Positions 11,651-24,478 of a stretch of 64,000 nucleotides of DNA are shown in pieces. Source of the stretch: Henricia sp. BOLD:AAB3569 (Eukaryota; Echinodermata; Asteroidea; Spinulosida; Echinasteridae); assembly GCA_037783545.1 (NCBI GenBank), contig JBBELK010001635.1:176407-240406 (forward strand), in the 5' to 3' direction. Under the pieces are notes generated by a model, which saw only the letters and a program-made list of their open reading frames with translations, did no database searches and was not told the origin of the DNA. Position 1 is the stretch's first letter; the number at the start of each line of letters is the position of its first letter. Made by a program: the position numbers and the translations under genes.

Positions 11651-13834
11651 TCAACGGCCGTACAAATGTACACCAGCGCGGCGCAGGGTGTCCCAACAGC
11701 CACGGTTAGGGGAATAACCACTTAGCCGAGCTCCGTTTTCCCTAAACTCTGAAATTTCGCCGTCATTTCCCAGCGAAAATCTGTCAATTTTGCATGACAA
11801 GTGCGGGATATATACAGTTTGGAGCATGCAAAATTTGAAGTTGGTTGGAAAATTCCTTGATTTCCAAATTTGCCGGCATTTGGGACACACTTTGACCTAA
11901 TTCCCGTCACAATCTGGGGTGAGTCAACGGCCGTACAAATGTACACCAGCGCGGCGCAGGGTGTCCCAACAGCCACGGTTAGGGGAATAACCACGCAGCC
12001 GAGCTCCGTTTTCACTAAACTCTGAAATTTCTCCGTCATTTCCCAGCGAAAATCTGTCAATTTTGCATGACAATTGCGGAATATATACAGTTTGGAGCAT
12101 GCAAAATTTGAAGTTGGTTGGAAAATTCCTTGATTTCCAAATTTGCCGGCATTTGGGACACACTTTGACCTAATTCCCGTCACAATCTGGGGTGAGTCAA
12201 CGGCCGTACACATGTACACCAGCGCGGCGCAGGGTGTCCCAACAGCCACGGTTAGGGGAATAACCACGTAGCCGAGCTCCGTTTTCCCTAAACTCTGAAA
12301 TTTCTCCGTCATTTCCCAGCGAAAATCTGTCAATTATGCATGACAAGTGCGGAATATTTACAGTTTGGAGCATGCAAAATTTGACGTTGGTTGGAAAATT
12401 CCTTGATTTCCAAATTTGCCGGCATTTGGGACACACTTTGACCTAATTCCCATCACAATCTGGGGTGAGTCAACGGCCGTACAAATGTACACCAGCGCGG
12501 CGCAGGGTGTCCCAACACCCACGGTTAGGGGAATAACCACGCAGCCGAGCTCCGTTTTCCCTAAACTCTGAAATTTCTCCGTCATTTCCCAGCGAAAATC
12601 TGTCAATTTTGCATGACAAGTGCGGAATATATACAGTTTGGAGCATGCAAAATTTGAAGTTGGTTGGAAAATTCCTTGATTTCCAAATTTGCCGGCATTT
12701 GGGACACACTTTGACCTAATTCCCGTCACAATCTGGGGTGAGTCAACGGCCGTACAAATGTACACCAGCGCGGCGCAGGGTTTCCCAACAGCCACGGTTA
12801 GGGGAATAGCCACTTTGCCGAGCTCCGTTTTCCCTAAACTCTGAAATTTCTCCGTCATTTCCCAGCCAAAATCTGTCAATTTTGCATGACAAGTGCGGGA
12901 TATATACAGTTTGGAGCATGCAAAATTTGAAGTTGGTTGGAAAATTCCTTGATTTCCAAATTTGCCGGCAATTGGGACACACTTTGACCTAATTCCCGTC
13001 ACAATCTGGGGTGAGTCAACGGCCGTACAAATGTACACCAGCGCGGCGCAGGGTGTACCAACAGCCACGGTTAGGGGAATAACCACGTAGCCGAGCTCCG
13101 TTTTCCCTAAACTCTGAAATTTCTCCGTCATTTCCCAGCGAAAATCTGTCAATTTTGCATGACAAGTGCGGAATATATACAGTTTGGAGCATGCAAAATT
13201 TGAAGTTGGTTGGAAAATTCCTTGATTTCCAAATTTGCCGGCATTTGGGACACACTTTGACCTAATTCCCGTCACAATCTGGGGTGAGTCAACGGCCATA
13301 CAAATGTACACCAGCGCGGCGCAGGGTGTCCCAACAGCCACGGTTAGGGGAATAACCACGCAGCCGAGCTCCGTTTTCCCTAAACTCTGAAATTTCGCCG
13401 TCATTTCCCAGCGAAAATCTGTCAATTTTGCATGACAAGTGCGGGATATATACAGTTTGGAGCATGCAAAATTTGAAGTTGGTTGGAAAATTCCTTGATT
13501 TCCAAATTTGCCGGCATTTGGGACACACTTTGACCTAATTCCCGTCACAATCTGGGGTGAGTCAACGGCCGTACAAATGTACACCAGCGCAGCGCAGGGT
13601 GTCCCAACAGCCACGGTTAGGGGAATAACCACGCAGCCGAGCTCCGTTTTCACTAAACTCTGAAATTTCTCCGTCATTTCCCAGCGAAAATCTGTCAATT
13701 TTGCATGACAAGTGCGGAATATATACAGTTTGGAGCATGCAAAATTTGAAGTTGGTTGGAAAATTCCTTGATTTCCAAATTTGCCGGCATTTGGGACACA
13801 CTTTGACCTAATTCCCGTCACAATCTGGGGTGAG
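11651..13834. repeat. 8-monomer HOR (2,184 bp), copy 2
   Basis: Exact 2,184-bp spacing from copy 1. Diagnostic variants in order: tta with cgccgtc; gca with ttttcactaaac; gta with gtacacatgtac, ttatgcatg and aatatttacag; gca preceded by tcccatcac and with caacaccc; ttt with cagccaaaatc; gta with gtaccaac; gca with gccatac; gca with cgcagcgc and ttttcactaaac. Private changes include ggcaattggg near 12,970 and gacaattgc near 12,070. Confidence 0.93.
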
Positions 13835-16018
13835 TCAACGGCCGTACAAATGTACACCAGCGCGGCGCAGGGTGTCCCAACAGCCACGGTTAGGGGAATA
13901 ACCACTTAGCCGAGCTCCGTTTTCCCTAAACTCTGAAATTTCGCCGTCATTTCCCAGCGAAAATCTGTCAATTTTGCATGACAAGTGCAGGATATATACA
14001 GTTTGGAGCATGCAAAATTTGAAGTTGGTTGGAAAATTCCTTGATTTCCAAATTTGCCGGCATTTGGGACACACTTTGACCTAATTCCCGTCACAATCTG
14101 GGGTGAGTCAACGGCCGTACAAATGTACACCAGCGCGGCGCAGGGTGTCCCAACAGCCACGGTTAGGGGAATAACCACGCAGCCGAGCTCCGTTTTCACT
14201 AAACTCTGAAATTTCTCCGTCATTTCCCAGCGAAAATCTGTCAATTTTGCATGACAAGTGCGGAATATATACAGTTTGGAGCATGCAAAATTTGAAGTTG
14301 GTTGGAAAATTCCTTGATTTCCAAATTTGCCGGCATTTGGGACACACTTTGACCTAATTCCCGTCACAATCTGGGGTGAGTCAACGGCCGTACACATGTA
14401 CACCAGCGCGGCGCAGGGTGTCCCAACAGCCACGGTTAGGGGAATAACCACGTAGCCGAGCTCCGTTTTCCCTAAACTCTGAAATTTCTCCGTCATTTCC
14501 CAGCGAAAATCTGTCAATTATGCATGACAAGTGCGGAATATTTACAGTTTGGAGCATGCAAAATTTGACGTTGGTTGGAAAATTCCTTGATTTCCAAATT
14601 TGCCGGCATTTGGGACACACTTTGACCTAATTCCCATCACAATCTGGGGTGAGTCAACGGCCGTACAAATGTACACCAGCGCGGCGCAGGGTGTCCCAAC
14701 ACCCACGGTTAGGGGAATAACCACGCAGCCGAGCTCCGTTTTCCCTAAACTCTGAAATTTCTCCGTCATTTCCCAGCGAAAATCTGTCAATTTTGCATGA
14801 CAAGTGCGGAATATATACAGTTTGGAGCATGCAAAATTTGAAGTTGGTTGGAAAATTCCTTGATTTCCAAATTTGCCGGCATTTGGGACACACTTTGACC
14901 TAATTCCCGTCACAATCTGGGGTGAGTCAACGGCCGTACAAATGTACACCAGCGCGGCGCAGGGTTTCCCAACAGCCACGGTTAGGGGAATAGCCACTTT
15001 GCCGAGCTCCGTTTTCCCTAAACTCTGAAATTTCTCCGTCATTTCCCAGCCAAAATCTGTCAATTTTGCATGACAAGTGCGGGATATATACAGTTTGGAG
15101 CATGCAAAATTTGAAGTTGGTTGGAAAATTCCTTGATTTCCAAATTTGCCGGCATTTGGGACACACTTTGACCTAATTCCCGTCACAATCTGGGGTGAGT
15201 CAACGGCCGTACAAATGTACACCAGCGCGGCGCAGGGTGTACCAACAGCCACGGTTAGGGGAATAACCACGTAGCCGAGCTCCGTTTTCCCTAAACTCTG
15301 AAATTTCTCCGTCATTTCCCAGCGAAAATCTGTCAATTTTGCATGACAAGTGCGGAATATATACAGTTTGGAGCATGCAAAATTTGAAGTTGGTTGGAAA
15401 ATTCCTTGATTTCCAAATTTGCCGGCATTTGGGACACACTTTGACCTAATTCCCGTCACAATCTGGGGTGAGTCAACGGCCATACAAATGTACACCAGCG
15501 CGGCGCAGGGTGTCCCAACAGCCACGGTTAGGGGAATAACCACGCAGCCGAGCTCCGTTTTCCCTAAACTCTGAAATTTCGCCGTCATTTCCCAGCGAAA
15601 ATCTGTCAATTTTGCATGACAAGTGCGGGATATATACAGTTTGGAGCATGCAAAATTTGAAGTTGGTTGGAAAATTCCTTGATTTCCAAATTTGCCGGCA
15701 TTTGGGACACACTTTGACCTAATTCCCGTCACAATCTGGGGTGAGTCAACGGCCGTACAAATGTACACCAGCGCAGCGCAGGGTGTCCCAACAGCCACGG
15801 TTAGGGGAATAACCACGCAGCCGAGCTCCGTTTTCACTAAACTCTGAAATTTCTCCGTCATTTCCCAGCGAAAATCTGTCAATTTTGCATGACAAGTGCG
15901 GAATATATACAGTTTGGAGCATGCAAAATTTGAAGTTGGTTGGAAAATTCCTTGATTTCCAAATTTGCCGGCATTTGGGACACACTTTGACCTAATTCCC
16001 GTCACAATCTGGGGTGAG
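13835..16018. repeat. 8-monomer HOR (2,184 bp), copy 3
   Basis: Same order of diagnostic variants as copy 2. Position 1 carries gtgcaggatat (near 13,988), shared only with copy 4 among the HOR copies; copies 1 and 2 have gtgcgggatat. I saw no difference between copies 3 and 4 in the parts compared, which points to a very recent duplication. Confidence 0.93.
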
Positions 16019-18202
16019 TCAACGGCCGTACAAATGTACACCAGCGCGGCGCAGGGTGTCCCAACAGCCACGGTTAGGGGAATAACCACTTAGCCGAGCT
16101 CCGTTTTCCCTAAACTCTGAAATTTCGCCGTCATTTCCCAGCGAAAATCTGTCAATTTTGCATGACAAGTGCAGGATATATACAGTTTGGAGCATGCAAA
16201 ATTTGAAGTTGGTTGGAAAATTCCTTGATTTCCAAATTTGCCGGCATTTGGGACACACTTTGACCTAATTCCCGTCACAATCTGGGGTGAGTCAACGGCC
16301 GTACAAATGTACACCAGCGCGGCGCAGGGTGTCCCAACAGCCACGGTTAGGGGAATAACCACGCAGCCGAGCTCCGTTTTCACTAAACTCTGAAATTTCT
16401 CCGTCATTTCCCAGCGAAAATCTGTCAATTTTGCATGACAAGTGCGGAATATATACAGTTTGGAGCATGCAAAATTTGAAGTTGGTTGGAAAATTCCTTG
16501 ATTTCCAAATTTGCCGGCATTTGGGACACACTTTGACCTAATTCCCGTCACAATCTGGGGTGAGTCAACGGCCGTACACATGTACACCAGCGCGGCGCAG
16601 GGTGTCCCAACAGCCACGGTTAGGGGAATAACCACGTAGCCGAGCTCCGTTTTCCCTAAACTCTGAAATTTCTCCGTCATTTCCCAGCGAAAATCTGTCA
16701 ATTATGCATGACAAGTGCGGAATATTTACAGTTTGGAGCATGCAAAATTTGACGTTGGTTGGAAAATTCCTTGATTTCCAAATTTGCCGGCATTTGGGAC
16801 ACACTTTGACCTAATTCCCATCACAATCTGGGGTGAGTCAACGGCCGTACAAATGTACACCAGCGCGGCGCAGGGTGTCCCAACACCCACGGTTAGGGGA
16901 ATAACCACGCAGCCGAGCTCCGTTTTCCCTAAACTCTGAAATTTCTCCGTCATTTCCCAGCGAAAATCTGTCAATTTTGCATGACAAGTGCGGAATATAT
17001 ACAGTTTGGAGCATGCAAAATTTGAAGTTGGTTGGAAAATTCCTTGATTTCCAAATTTGCCGGCATTTGGGACACACTTTGACCTAATTCCCGTCACAAT
17101 CTGGGGTGAGTCAACGGCCGTACAAATGTACACCAGCGCGGCGCAGGGTTTCCCAACAGCCACGGTTAGGGGAATAGCCACTTTGCCGAGCTCCGTTTTC
17201 CCTAAACTCTGAAATTTCTCCGTCATTTCCCAGCCAAAATCTGTCAATTTTGCATGACAAGTGCGGGATATATACAGTTTGGAGCATGCAAAATTTGAAG
17301 TTGGTTGGAAAATTCCTTGATTTCCAAATTTGCCGGCATTTGGGACACACTTTGACCTAATTCCCGTCACAATCTGGGGTGAGTCAACGGCCGTACAAAT
17401 GTACACCAGCGCGGCGCAGGGTGTACCAACAGCCACGGTTAGGGGAATAACCACGTAGCCGAGCTCCGTTTTCCCTAAACTCTGAAATTTCTCCGTCATT
17501 TCCCAGCGAAAATCTGTCAATTTTGCATGACAAGTGCGGAATATATACAGTTTGGAGCATGCAAAATTTGAAGTTGGTTGGAAAATTCCTTGATTTCCAA
17601 ATTTGCCGGCATTTGGGACACACTTTGACCTAATTCCCGTCACAATCTGGGGTGAGTCAACGGCCATACAAATGTACACCAGCGCGGCGCAGGGTGTCCC
17701 AACAGCCACGGTTAGGGGAATAACCACGCAGCCGAGCTCCGTTTTCCCTAAACTCTGAAATTTCGCCGTCATTTCCCAGCGAAAATCTGTCAATTTTGCA
17801 TGACAAGTGCGGGATATATACAGTTTGGAGCATGCAAAATTTGAAGTTGGTTGGAAAATTCCTTGATTTCCAAATTTGCCGGCATTTGGGACACACTTTG
17901 ACCTAATTCCCGTCACAATCTGGGGTGAGTCAACGGCCGTACAAATGTACACCAGCGCAGCGCAGGGTGTCCCAACAGCCACGGTTAGGGGAATAACCAC
18001 GCAGCCGAGCTCCGTTTTCACTAAACTCTGAAATTTCTCCGTCATTTCCCAGCGAAAATCTGTCAATTTTGCATGACAAGTGCGGAATATATACAGTTTG
18101 GAGCATGCAAAATTTGAAGTTGGTTGGAAAATTCCTTGATTTCCAAATTTGCCGGCATTTGGGACACACTTTGACCTAATTCCCGTCACAATCTGGGGTG
18201 AG
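16019..18202. repeat. 8-monomer HOR (2,184 bp), copy 4
   Basis: Same variant order as copy 3, including gtgcaggatat near 16,172. The regular HOR block ends at the right edge: the next unit (18,203) has barcode gta and ttatgcatg where a new position 1 would have tta and ttttgcatg. The four copies total 8,736 bp, exactly 4 x 2,184, with no indel. Confidence 0.93.
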
Positions 18203-19259
18203 TCAACGGCCGTACAAATGTACACCAGCGCGGCGCAGGGTGTCCCAACAGCCACGGTTAGGGGAATAACCACGTAGCCGAGCTCCGTTTTCCCTAAACT
18301 CTGAAATTTCTCCGTCATTTCCCAGCGAAAATCTGTCAATTATGCATGACAAGTGCGGAATATATACAGTTTGGAGCATGCAAAATTTGAAGTTGGTTGG
18401 AAAATTCCTTGATTTCCAAATTTGCCGGCATTTGGGACACACTTTGACCTAATTCCCGTCACAATCTGGGGTGAGTCAACGGCCGTACAAATGTACACCA
18501 GCGCGGCGCAGGGTTTCCCAACAGCCACGGTTAGGGGAATAGCCACTTTGCCGAGCTCCGTTTTCCCTAAACTCTGAAATTTCTCCGTCATTTCCCAGCC
18601 AAAATCTGTCAATTTTGCATGACAAGTGCGGGATATATACAGTTTGGAGCATGCAAAATTTGAAGTTGGTTGGAAAATTCCTTGATTTCCAAATTTGCCG
18701 GCATTTGGGACACACTTTGACCTAATTCCCGTCACAATCTGGGGTGAGTCAACGGCCGTACAAATGTACACCAGCGCGGCGCAGGGTGTCCCAACAGCCA
18801 CGGTTAGGGGAATAACCACGTAGCCGAGCTCCGTTTTCCCTAAACTCTGAAATTTCTCCGTCATTTCCCAGCGAAAATCTGTCAATTATGCATGACAAGT
18901 GCGGAATATATACAGTTTGGAGCATGCAAAATTTGAAGTTGGTTGGAAAATTCCTTGATTTCCAAATTTGCCGGCATTTGGGACACACTTTGACCTAATT
19001 CCCGTCACAATCTGGGGTGAGTCAACGGCCGTACAAATGTACACCAGCGCGGCGCAGGGTGCCCAACATCCACGGTTATGGGAATAACCACGTAGCCGAG
19101 CTCCGTTTTCCCTAAACTCTGAAATTTCTCCGTCATTTCCCAGCGAAAATCTGTCAATTATGCATGACAAGTGCAGAATATATACAGTTTGGAGCATGCA
19201 AAATTTGAAGTTGGTTGGAAAATTCCTTGATTTCCAAATTTGCCGGCATTTGGGACACA
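18203..19259. repeat. Mosaic block: gta, ttt, gta and 272-bp monomers
   Basis: Four units follow the regular HOR: gta with ttatgcatg; ttt with cagccaaaatc; gta with ttatgcatg; then a 272-bp unit with gggtgcccaacat near 19,060, ttatggg and ttatgcatgacaagtgcag. The first three units recur at 20,658-21,340 at an offset of 2,455 bp. Confidence 0.8.
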
Positions 19260-20620
19260 CTTTGACCTAATTCCCATCACAATCTGGGGTGAGTCAACGG
19301 CCGTACAAATGTACACCAGCGCGGCGCAGGGTGTCCCAACACCCACGGTTAGGGGAATAACCACGCAGCCGAGCTCCGTTTTCCCTAAACTCTGAAATTT
19401 CTCCGTCATTTCCCAGCGAAAATCTGTCAATTTTGCATGACAAGTGCGGAATATATACAGTTTGGAGCATGCAAAATTTGAAGTTGGTTGGAAAATTCCT
19501 TGATTTCCAAATTTGCCGGCATTTGGGACACACTTTGACCTAATTCCCGTCACAATCTGGGGTGAGTCAACGGCCGTACAAATGTACACCAGCGCGGCGC
19601 AGGGTTTCCCAACAGCCACGGTTAGGGGAATAGCCACTTTGCCGAGCTCCGTTTTCCCTAAACTCTGAAATTTCTCCGTCATTTCCCAGCCAAAATCTGT
19701 CAATTTTGCATGACAAGTGCGGGATATATACAGTTTGGAGCATGCAAAATTTGAAGTTGGTTGGAAAATTCCTTGATTTCCAAATTTGCCGGCATTTGGG
19801 ACACACTTTGACCTAATTCCCGTCACAATCTGGGGTGAGTCAACGGCCGTACAAATGTACACCAGCGCGGCGCAGGGTGTACCAACAGCCACGGTTAGGG
19901 GAATAACCACGTAGCCGAGCTCCGTTTTCCCTAAACTCTGAAATTTCTCCGTCATTTCCCAGCGAAAATCTGTCAATTTTGCATGACAAGTGCGGAATAT
20001 ATACAGTTTGGAGCATGCAAAATTTGAAGTTGGTTGGAAAATTCCTTGATTTCCAAATTTGCCGGCATTTGGGACACACTTTGACCTAATTCCCGTCACA
20101 ATCTGGGGTGAGTCAACGGCCATACAAATGTACACCAGCGCGGCGCAGGGTGTCCCAACAGCCACGGTTAGGGGAATAACCACGCAGCCGAGCTCCGTTT
20201 TCCCTAAACTCTGAAATTTCGCCGTCATTTCCCAGCGAAAATCTGTCAATTTTGCATGACAAGTGCGGGATATATACAGTTTGGAGCATGCAAAATTTGA
20301 AGTTGGTTGGAAAATTCCTTGATTTCCAAATTTGCCGGCATTTGGGACACACTTTGACCTAATTCCCGTCACAATCTGGGGTGAGTCAACGGCCGTACAA
20401 ATGTACACCAGCGCAGCGCAGGGTGTCCCAACAGCCACGGTTAGGGGAATAACCACGCAGCCGAGCTCCGTTTTCACTAAACTCTGAAATTTTCCGTCAT
20501 TTCCCAGCGAAAATCTGTCAATTTTGCATGACAAGTGCGGAATATATACAGTTTGGAGCATGCAAAATTTGAAGTTGGTTGGAAAATTCCTTGATTTCCA
20601 AATTTGCCGGCATTTGGGAC
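19260..20620. repeat. Partial HOR copy (positions 4-8)
   Basis: Begins with tcccatcac near 19,273 and caacaccc (position 4), then ttt (5), gtaccaac (6), gccatac (7) and cgcagcgc with ttttcactaaac (8). Position 8 has a one-base deletion near 20,491 (aaattttccgtc instead of aaatttctccgtc), the only indel I noticed in the first 27.6 kb apart from the recurrent 272-bp variant. Confidence 0.85.
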
Positions 20621-21289
20621 ACACTTTGACCTAATTCCCGTCACAATCTGGGGTGAGTCAACGGACGTACAAATGTACACCAGCGCGGCGCAGGGTGTCC
20701 CAACAGCCACGGTTAGGGGAATAACCACGTAGCCGAGCTCCGTTTTCCCTAAACTCTGAAATTTCTCCGTCATTTCCCAGCGAAAATCTGTCAATTATGC
20801 ATGACAAGTGCGGAATATATACAGTTTGGAGCATGCAAAATTTGAAGTTGGTTGGAAAATTCCTTGATTTCCAAATTTGCCGGCATTTGGGACACACTTT
20901 GACCTAATTCCCGTCACAATCTGGGGTGAGTCAACGGCCGTACAAATGTACACCAGCGCGGCGCAGGGTTTCCCAACAGCCACGGTTAGGGGAATAGCCA
21001 CTTTGCCGAGCTCCGTTTTCCCTAAACTCTGAAATTTCTCCGTCATTTCCCAGCCAAAATCTGTCAATTTTGCATGACAAGTGCGGGATATATACAGTTT
21101 GGAGCATGCAAAATTTGAAGTTGGTTGGAAAATTCCTTGATTTCCAAATTTGCCGGCATTTGGGACACACTTTGACCTAATTCCCGTCACAATCTGGGGT
21201 GAGTCAACGGCCGTACAAATGTACACCAGCGCGGCGCAGGGTGTCCCAACAGCCACGGTTAGGGGAATAACCACGTAGCCGAGCTCCGT
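20621..21289. repeat. Second copy of the gta-ttt-gta block, ending in a hybrid monomer
   Basis: Copies 18,203-18,9xx at an offset of 2,455 bp. It carries a private cggacgtac near 20,663. The third unit (21,204) begins like 18,749 (gtcccaac) but ends like the 272-bp unit at 19,022 (ttatgcatgacaagtgcag), so it appears to be a fusion of two neighbouring units with loss of one period. Confidence 0.75.
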
Positions 21290-22330
21290 TTTCCCTAAAC
21301 TCTGAAATTTCTCCGTCATTTCCCAGCGAAAATCTGTCAATTATGCATGACAAGTGCAGAATATATACAGTTTGGAGCATGCAAAATTTGAAGTTGGTTG
21401 GAAAATTCCTTGATTTCCAAATTTGCCGGCATTTGGGACACACTTTGACCTAATTCCCGTCACAATCTGGGGTGAGTCAACGGCCGTACAAATGTACACC
21501 AGCGCGGCGCAGGGTGTCCCAACAGACACGGTTATGAGAATAACCACGCAGCCGAGCTCCGTTTTCCCTAAACTCTAAAATTTCTCCGTCATTTCCCAGC
21601 GAAAATCTGTCAATTTTGCATGACAAGTGCGGAATATATACAGTTTGGAGCATGCAAAATTTGAAGTTGGTTGGAAAATTCCTTGATTTCCAAATTTGCC
21701 GGCATTTGGGACACACTTTGACCTAATTCCCGTCACAATCTGGGGTGAGTCAACGGCCGTACAAATATACACCAGCGCGGCGCAGGGTTTCCCAACAGCC
21801 ACGGTTAGGGGAATAGCCACTTTGCCGAGCTCCGTTTTCCCTAAACTCTGAAATTTCTCCGTCATTTCCCAGCCAAAATCTGTCAATTTTGCATGACAAG
21901 TGCGGGATATATACAGTTTGGAGCATGCAAAATTTGAAGTTGGTTGGAAAATTCCTTGATTTCCAAATTTGCCGGCATTTGGGACACACTTTGACCTAAT
22001 TCCCGTCACAATCTGGGGTGAGTCAACGGCCGTACAAATGTACACCAGCGCGGCGCAGGGTGTACCAACAGCCACGGTTAGGGGAATAACCACGTAGCCG
22101 AGCTCCGTTTTCCCTAAACTCTGAAATTTCTCCGTCATTTCCCAGCGAAAATCTGTCAATTTTGCATGACAAGTGCGGGATATATACAGTTTGGAGCATG
22201 CAAAATTTGAAGTTGGTTGGAAAATTCCTTGATTTCCAAATTTGCCGGCATTTGGGACACACTTTGACCTAATTCCCGTCACAATCTGGGGTGAGTCAAC
22301 GGCCGTACAAATGTACACCAGCGCGGCGCA
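21290..22330. repeat. 1,364-bp-offset duplication, copy A
   Basis: About four monomers shared with 22,654-23,690 at an offset of 1,364 bp (5 units minus one base). The distinctive shared variant is acagacacggttatgag near 21,522. Barcodes are gca with ctctaaaatt, then ttt with tatacacc, then gta with gtaccaac. The ends are approximate because the units are nearly identical. Confidence 0.8.
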
Positions 22331-22653
22331 GGGTGTCCCAACAGCCACGGTTAGGGGAATAACCACGTAGCCGAGCTCCGTTTTCCCTAAACTCTGAAAT
22401 TTCTCCGTCATTTCCCAGCGAAAATCTGTCAATTATGCATGACAAGTGCGGAATATATACAGTTTGGAGCATGCAAAATTTGAAGTTGGTTGGAAAATTT
22501 CTTGATTTCCAAATTTGCCGGCATTTGGGACACACTTTGACCTAATTCCCGTCACAATCTGGGGTGAGTCAACGGCCGTACAAATGTACACCAGCGCGGC
22601 GCAGGGTGCCCAACATCCACGGTTATGGGAATAACCACGTAGCCGAGCTCCGT
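22331..22653. repeat. Spacer monomers with 272-bp variant
   Basis: Contains a gta unit with ttatgcatg and the private aaaatttcttg near 22,496, followed by a 272-bp unit with gggtgcccaacat near 22,607. It lies between the two copies of the 1,364-bp-offset duplication. Confidence 0.7.
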
Positions 22654-23690
22654 TTTCCCTAAACTCTGAAATTTCTCCGTCATTTCCCAGCGAAAATCTG
22701 TCAATTATGCATGACAAGTGCAGAATATATACAGTTTGGAGCATGCAAAATTTGAAGTTGGTTGGAAAATTCCTTGATTTCCAAATTTGCCGGCATTTGG
22801 GACACACTTTGACCTAATTCCCGTCACAATCTGGGGTGAGTCAACGGCCGTACAAATGTACACCAGCGCGGCGCAGGGTGTCCCAACAGACACGGTTATG
22901 AGAATAACCACGCAGCCGAGCTCCGTTTTCCCTAAACTCTAAAATTTCTCCGTCATTTCCCAGCGAAAATCTGTCAATTTTGCATGACAAGTGCGGAATA
23001 TATACAGTTTGGAGCATGCAAAATTTGAAGTTGGTTGGAAAATTCCTTGATTTCCAAATTTGCCGGCATTTGGGACACACTTTGACCTAATTCCCGTCAC
23101 AATCTGGGGTGAGTCAACGGCCGTACAAATATACACCAGCGCGGCGCAGGGTTTCCCAACAGCCACGGTTAGGGGAATAGCCACTTTGCCGAGCTCCGTT
23201 TTCCCTAAACTCTGAAATTTCTCCGTCATTTCCCAGCCAAAATCTGTCAATTTTGCATGACAAGTGCGGGATATATACAGTTTGGAGCATGCAAAATTTG
23301 AAGTTGGTTTGAAAATTCCTTGATTTCCAAATTTGCCGGCATTTGGGACACACTTTGACCTAATTCCCGTCACAATCTGGGGTGAGTCAACGGCCGTACA
23401 AATGTACACCAGCGCGGCGCAGGGTGTACCAACAGCCACGGTTAGGGGAATAACCACGTAGCCGAGCTCCGTTTTCCCTAAACTCTGAAATTTCTCCGTC
23501 ATTTCCCAGCGAAAATCTGTCAATTTTGCATGACAAGTGCGGAATATATACAGTTTGGAGGATGCAAAATTTGAAGTTGGTTGGAAAATTCCTTGATTTC
23601 CAAATTTGCCGGCATTTGGGACACACTTTGACCTAATTCCCGTCACAATCTGGGGTGAGTCAACGGCCGTACAAATGTACACCAGCGCGG
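22654..23690. repeat. 1,364-bp-offset duplication, copy B
   Basis: Shares acagacacggttatgag (near 22,886) with copy A. Private changes include ggtttgaaaattcc near 23,308, in the ttt unit, and ggaggatgc near 23,559. The match ends where this copy switches to barcode tta of HOR position 1, while copy A continues with gta. Confidence 0.8.
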
Positions 23691-24478
23691 CGCAGGGTGT
23701 CCCAACAGCCACGGTTAGGGGAATAACCACTTAGCCGAGCTCCGTTTTCCCTAAACTCTGAAATTTCGCCGTCATTTCCCAGCGAAAATCTGTCAATTTT
23801 GCATGACAAGTGCGGGATATATACAGTTTGGAGCATGCAAAATTTGAAGTTGGTTGGAAAATTCGTTGATTTCCAAATTTGCCGGCATTTGGGACACACT
23901 TTGACCTAATTCCCGTCACAATCTGGGGTGAGTCAACGGCCGTACAAATGTACACCAGCGCGGCGCAGGGTGTCCCAACAGCCACGGTTAGGGGAATAAC
24001 CACGCAGCCGAGCTCCGTTTTCACTAAACTCTGAAATTTCTCCGTCATTTCCCAGCGAAAATCTGTCAATTTTGCATGACAAGTGCGGAATATATACAGT
24101 TTGGAGCATGCAAAATTTGAAGTTGGTTGGAAAATTCCTTGATTTCCAAATTTGCCGGCATTTGGGACACACTTTGACCTAATTCCCGTCACAATCTGGG
24201 GTGAGTCAACGGCCGTACACATGTACACCAGCGCGGCGCAGGGTGTCCCAACAGCCACGGTTAGGGGAATAACCACGTAGCCGAGCTCCGTTTTCCCTAA
24301 ACTCTGAAATTTCTCCGTCACTTCCCAGCGAAAATCTGTCAATTATGCATGACAAGTGCGGAATATATACAGTTTGGAGCATGCAAAATTTGAAGTTGGT
24401 TGGAAAATTCCTTGATTTCCAAATTTGCCGGCATTTGGGACACACTTTGACCTAATTCCCGTCACAATCTGGGGTGAG
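23660..24478. repeat. Partial HOR copy (positions 1-3)
   Basis: Three units with barcodes tta (cgccgtc and gcgggatat), gca (ttttcactaaac near 24,020) and gta (gtacacatgtac near 24,216, ttatgcatg). Private changes are attcgttga near 23,862 and gtcacttcc near 24,318. Confidence 0.82.
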
